DNA from: Labrenzia sp. OB1 | Lineage (GTDB): Bacteria > Pseudomonadota > Alphaproteobacteria > Rhizobiales > Stappiaceae | Reading direction: 5' to 3' | NCBI RefSeq assembly: GCF_001624695.1 | Contig: NZ_JSEP01000013.1 | Location: forward strand, 1-64,000 | Length of the DNA stretch: 64,000 nt | Shown: one piece after another, positions 60,552-64,000 of the stretch | Layout: every line of letters starts with the position of its first letter | How positions within the stretch are numbered: position 1 is the first letter of the stretch | Translations under genes and position numbers: made by a program | The notes under the pieces: model-generated | What the model was told of the DNA's origin: nothing | Seen by the model: the letters and a program-made list of their open reading frames with translations, nothing else | The model's database searches: none

Positions 60552-62687
60552 ATGAAACTGAAAGCGGAAGACCTGAAGAATCTTGCCGAAGCCTGTGCCC
60601 GCTATCTCAATCCCGGCCGGCTTGAACGCTTCGTGCTGGAGGCGAGGCTCGTCGAAGATATCGAAGCGCTCAAGAAGCGGCATCTGGTCGGTGCGGCGGA
60701 TGTCAGTCTGGCGCTTTCAATGGCCTTTCTGGAATTGCTCAACGAGCACGATCTGGCCTGCGACGTAGTGGAAAAGCTTTATTTTGAAATGTCCTGGTCT
60801 CCGGATTTCCAGGCGGCCGCCGGCCCTCACACGAGATCGGCACGATTGGGGGGAAAAAATCACCAGGCCCTGCTGCAGCGGCGCGATCATTTTCTGTCGG
60901 ACGAAAAACTGTCATCCGCCGTCGGCGAGCTGGGCCCGCGTGTATGTTGCATCGTGGGTGAGATCGATGACATGGGCGTGTCCGCGACCACCTCCGGCAC
61001 AGGTTTCCTTGTCGGTCCGGATCTTGTGCTGACGTCGAGGCATGTCGTCGCGGGAGCGTGGCGTCGGCGGCCCGACGAGGATCTCAAGTTCTGTGCGGTT
61101 TTCGATTTTACCAGCGGCGAAGAGATCTCCGACTATTGCAAACTGCAAAGCATGACTTCGGTTCGCGTGGTGAAGTTTCACAAGGACTGGCTCGTCGTTT
61201 CCAGCGACGCGATTGACTGGGACGGGAAGAGGGACCAGCTGTCGCAGCAAGATATCGACGATTTGCGAGGGAAGCTGGACTTCGCGCTCATCCGGCTCGC
61301 GGAAGCCGTCGGCGACCGGCCCGTCCGGCCGGGTTACCTCAGGCCCCGAGGGTGGCTGAGCTTCGAGCCGGTCAGCCCGACCGATTACCGTAACGGCAGC
61401 AGGGTCATCATGCCGCAACATCCGGGCGGCTCGCCACGCACGTGGGACTTTGGCCGCGTCTGCCGTCTTCCCCCCTGCAACACGCGCATGGTGTCCGAGA
61501 TCGAGAGCATGCAGGGCACGTCCGGCGCCCCCTGCCTCAACAGCGACCTGCGGGTCATCGGCGTCCACAACGCCTACTACGCGCCAAACGGCCCCGCCGA
61601 GGGCAACCAGGCCATCCGGTTCGACGCCATAGTGCCCCTGATACGCAACGCACTCGGCAATTCCGTCCTGAACGGGAGTGGGTATCGCAGGGCCTGGCGG
61701 ATCGACGCGGCAGACAGAGCACTGTCGCCCATTTTCGGGCGTGGCGTGTTGCAGGACTGGATCAACCAGTCCCTCACCGTCGAAGACCGCCCGCTTTCCC
61801 GCAGCGAGCGGATCTACGCCACGGAAGGCCAGGCTCCCGGATGCGGCAAGACCTTCACGACGGAAATCCTGAAATCGGCGACGGGCGCTCAGGCGACAAA
61901 CATTGTCGTCGTGCTGGGCGGCGATACTGAACTGCTACCGGACAGACTGGAGGATTTTGTAACGGCACTCGCGGAAGCCTACGGCATTCCGCAGAGCGAA
62001 CTGGAAAACATGCCGGTCCGCCCGGGCACGGAGCTGCCGCGCGAGTCCGACGATGGCGACAAGGTCGACCGCTGGGCGTCCCACAAGATGGTTTCCTGGT
62101 TCACGGCCCTGCTCGAAAAACACAGGCTGCGCACAGTCAACAGGACGGAGCAGGCAAAGGCGGTGGTCGATCTCATGGGAACCGGCGCACCGGAGGAAAT
62201 CCGCAAACTCGCCACCGCCGTGCCCGACGTGATCGAGCGAGGCAACAGGTGGTCGAGAACCTGGATCGCACTGGACGATCTGAATGTCCGCTCCATGTCC
62301 TCCCATGTGAAGAGTTTCGTCTCGGGCCTGATCGGCGCGGATATCATGGAAAGCTCGATACGGGATGTCCGCAAGGATATTCGCTGGCTCTTCCTGGGAT
62401 ATGTTCCGGATTTCCTGATGAATGAAGACGTGACCATCGAGCATCTTGAAAACACCCTGCCTTCAGTCGAGGCCGTCAAGGCGGTCTTTTCCAGCGCCTA
62501 TCAGGATTGCGATCTTGAAATCACCGACGAGGCTCTGGCCAGCCAGGTCGATACGCTGCTGGCGAATGTCGAGCTGTTCCTGACACGCATGCGGGACGAG
62601 ACGCCTGAAACGGCGCTGTCGCTTTGCCAGGAGTTGGTGAGCTACAAGATCAAACGGGACTACGAGGGTCAGGGGCGAGCGCTATGA
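60552..62687 (+). CDS. effector-associated-domain, trypsin and P-loop NTPase fusion
   Basis: The 711-residue protein starts with a small helical domain (1-~85, LAEACARYLNPGRLERFVLEARLVEDIEALKKRHLVGAADVSLALSMAFLELLNEHD) resembling the effector-associated adaptor domains of bacterial NTPase conflict systems. A trypsin-like domain follows (H164 in LTSRHVVAGAW, D243 in KLDFALIRL, S324 in MQGTSGAPCL), then a C-terminal P-loop module with Walker A GQAPGCGKTF (426-435) and Walker B-like TWIALDDLN (D575, D576). The start abuts the previous stop; its own stop overlaps the next ATG. The combination suggests NTP-regulated proteolysis. Confidence 0.8.
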   Translation: MKLKAEDLKNLAEACARYLNPGRLERFVLEARLVEDIEALKKRHLVGAADVSLALSMAFLELLNEHDLACDVVEKLYFEMSWSPDFQAAAGPHTRSARLGGKNHQALLQRRDHFLSDEKLSSAVGELGPRVCCIVGEIDDMGVSATTSGTGFLVGPDLVLTSRHVVAGAWRRRPDEDLKFCAVFDFTSGEEISDYCKLQSMTSVRVVKFHKDWLVVSSDAIDWDGKRDQLSQQDIDDLRGKLDFALIRLAEAVGDRPVRPGYLRPRGWLSFEPVSPTDYRNGSRVIMPQHPGGSPRTWDFGRVCRLPPCNTRMVSEIESMQGTSGAPCLNSDLRVIGVHNAYYAPNGPAEGNQAIRFDAIVPLIRNALGNSVLNGSGYRRAWRIDAADRALSPIFGRGVLQDWINQSLTVEDRPLSRSERIYATEGQAPGCGKTFTTEILKSATGAQATNIVVVLGGDTELLPDRLEDFVTALAEAYGIPQSELENMPVRPGTELPRESDDGDKVDRWASHKMVSWFTALLEKHRLRTVNRTEQAKAVVDLMGTGAPEEIRKLATAVPDVIERGNRWSRTWIALDDLNVRSMSSHVKSFVSGLIGADIMESSIRDVRKDIRWLFLGYVPDFLMNEDVTIEHLENTLPSVEAVKAVFSSAYQDCDLEITDEALASQVDTLLANVELFLTRMRDETPETALSLCQELVSYKIKRDYEGQGRAL

Positions 62688-64000
62688 GGGAATCCTCTCG
62701 AAAGTTTCTGGCACAGCTCCTGACCGATACTGACATGAGGCAGGAGGCCCTGAAGGCTGGTGGCGAACAGGTGCTGCAATCGATGGACCGCTGGGCGCAG
62801 TCGATACGTTCCAGGCTGGAAAAGAGCGATCCGGCGGATGACCGGCCGATTTCGCGAGGCCTGGTGGCGGCGGCGCTTTCCTTCGAATTTGATCCCGAGA
62901 CCATCGGGCTGAGCGCCCGGGAAACCGGCTGGGTCGCCGCGAACGCCGCTCTTGTGCCGGGCGGGCGGACAAAGCAGCTCCAACTGCACGAGGGCGAGCG
63001 CAGGCGCATCCTCGATCATCCTGCCGCAAGCCAGGACATTCAAGAGGTCCTCGGGCGCATCGAGAAGGAAGATGACCGCATCCTGCATGACCCCGATCCC
63101 GACCGGCAGGCGCTGAAGAACGCCTATCTGCGCGGACTGCTACGCGGCAACGTTCAAGCGGACCCGGGCAGACTGGGGATCGTGAAACTCCGGGCGCTGA
63201 CGCTTGCCCGGGCCGCACTCGAAGGCGTATCGATGCTGGCGGCGAACGTGCCGAGCCTGCAGGAATGCAGGCGCCAGATGGCGCTCTCCGAACTCCTGGA
63301 TCCGCTCAGTATCATGATCGGGCTGGACCAGAAGCAGCCGGGCAACCGGAACGACCGGTTTGTAGGGCGGAACAAGGAAATGACGGCTCTTAGGGCGTTC
63401 GTGGACGTTCTGGGCTCGGAGAGCCTGTCCGAGGCCCTGACCCGCGGAACCGGCCGGATATTGAGCTATGCGTCGGACAGCCTGACCGGCCGCAAGCCAA
63501 GGCTGATCACAATCGAAGCCCCGGGCGGGCTGGGCAAGTCCACACTTGTCGCGAAGTTCGTCTACGACCATGCTAGGTCCGACGAGACCCGGTTTCCGTT
63601 CGCGTTCCTCGATTTTGACCGCGCCTCCCTGCAGCCGCGCTCTCCGGAGCAGCTTCTGGTGGAGATGGCCCGGCAGGTGGGAACCCTGTTTCCTGATTTT
63701 GAAGAGCAGACGCAAAATCTGCGCCGGGACATCAGGGCCGCTCTGGCCAGCAGGGCCATCAGTCCGTCCCACACCTATTACACCCGTTTCCGGGACATCG
63801 TCTCGATGGTGCTGGACGCGTGCGGCGCGAGCACCTTCTTGCTGACGCTCGATACGATGGAAATCGTGCAGGCCGATCCCGCCGCGATGAACGGGGTGAC
63901 CACACTGCTGCAAGGCCTGACCGATACCGGGTTTCCGGAGCTTTGCGTCGCAGCAGCCGGGCGGAGCGGTCTTGACGAAATCATCGCTGCGCGGGGCCTC
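62684..64000 (+). CDS. STAND-like P-loop ATPase (runs off the window)
   Basis: The frame is open from the ATG at 62684 to the right edge (439 residues visible). An N-terminal ~220-residue helical region is followed by NDRFVGRNKEMTALRAFVDVLG, the typical lead-in of STAND ATPases, Walker A IEAPGGLGKSTLVAKFV (K285) and Walker B-like STFLLTLDTMEIV. The C-terminal part, where STAND proteins usually carry repeats or sensor domains, is outside the window. ATGA overlap with the preceding gene indicates translational coupling. It is the likely sensor or switch of the operon (inference). Confidence 0.85.
   Translation, partial: MRESSRKFLAQLLTDTDMRQEALKAGGEQVLQSMDRWAQSIRSRLEKSDPADDRPISRGLVAAALSFEFDPETIGLSARETGWVAANAALVPGGRTKQLQLHEGERRRILDHPAASQDIQEVLGRIEKEDDRILHDPDPDRQALKNAYLRGLLRGNVQADPGRLGIVKLRALTLARAALEGVSMLAANVPSLQECRRQMALSELLDPLSIMIGLDQKQPGNRNDRFVGRNKEMTALRAFVDVLGSESLSEALTRGTGRILSYASDSLTGRKPRLITIEAPGGLGKSTLVAKFVYDHARSDETRFPFAFLDFDRASLQPRSPEQLLVEMARQVGTLFPDFEEQTQNLRRDIRAALASRAISPSHTYYTRFRDIVSMVLDACGASTFLLTLDTMEIVQADPAAMNGVTTLLQGLTDTGFPELCVAAAGRSGLDEIIAARGL

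Overview
The window looks like chromosome from a marine alphaproteobacterium of the Hyphomicrobiales, most plausibly Roseibium/Labrenzia (Stappiaceae). The reasons are the trxB-lsrB pair with a nearby lrp, the greA/carB/carA/yqeY/dnaG/rpoD housekeeping block, a DddL-type DMSP lyase and high GC. The genus is inferred from gene content; no rRNA is present to confirm it.

Positions 1-2.1 kb are mobile debris (end of an IS630 transposase, an IS1595 transposase, a small membrane-anchored orphan). From 2.3 to 36.4 kb lies ordinary core and near-core chromosome: a PoxB-like TPP enzyme, lsrB, trxB, an ELM1-family protein, an Lrp regulator, greA, carB, a small XRE regulator, a MerR regulator, carA, yqeY, dnaG, rpoD, a DUF930/TonB-like protein with a 20-unit Glu-Thr repeat, a PAAR toxin with an overlapping immunity gene, DoxX, an NTF2-like protein, a crotonase with a divergent TetR, an ArsR-permease pair, dddL, a sarcosine-oxidase-like flavoenzyme, cytochrome b561, a GNAT, a soluble PAS-PAS chemoreceptor, a SIMPL protein and an AI-2E/PerM-family membrane protein.

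At 36.38 kb a tRNA-Ile(CAT) gene is the insertion point of an integrated element. A tyrosine integrase runs antisense into the tRNA, followed by two excisionase-like proteins and a divergent phage-type repressor with a palindromic operator. The island then carries defence and addiction genes: a DUF1778-GNAT toxin-antitoxin pair, an AbiEi-HipA fusion with two matched operators, an IS3 remnant, and a seven-gene operon (small RHH-like protein, m5C methylase, Vsr, MORC/MutL-like GHKL ATPase, Z1 helicase-like ATPase, PD-(D/E)XK protein, AIPR protein). A divergent MspJI/AspBHI-like modification-dependent endonuclease lies next to it. No second copy of the tRNA 3' end was seen, so the right border is unresolved.

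After a frameshifted IS110 transposase, 55.6 kb to the right edge holds the most unusual part: a tightly coupled operon of four genes. They encode (i) one cytoplasmic-looking polypeptide with a trypsin-like protease, a DRGH-type DNA/RNA nonspecific endonuclease and a subtilisin protease; (ii) a second trypsin-like protease; (iii) a helical domain, trypsin and P-loop NTPase fusion; and (iv) a STAND-like P-loop ATPase that runs off the window. All visible catalytic residues are intact. I read it as a candidate NTPase-controlled protease/nuclease conflict (immune or suicide) system; that function is inferred, not demonstrated.
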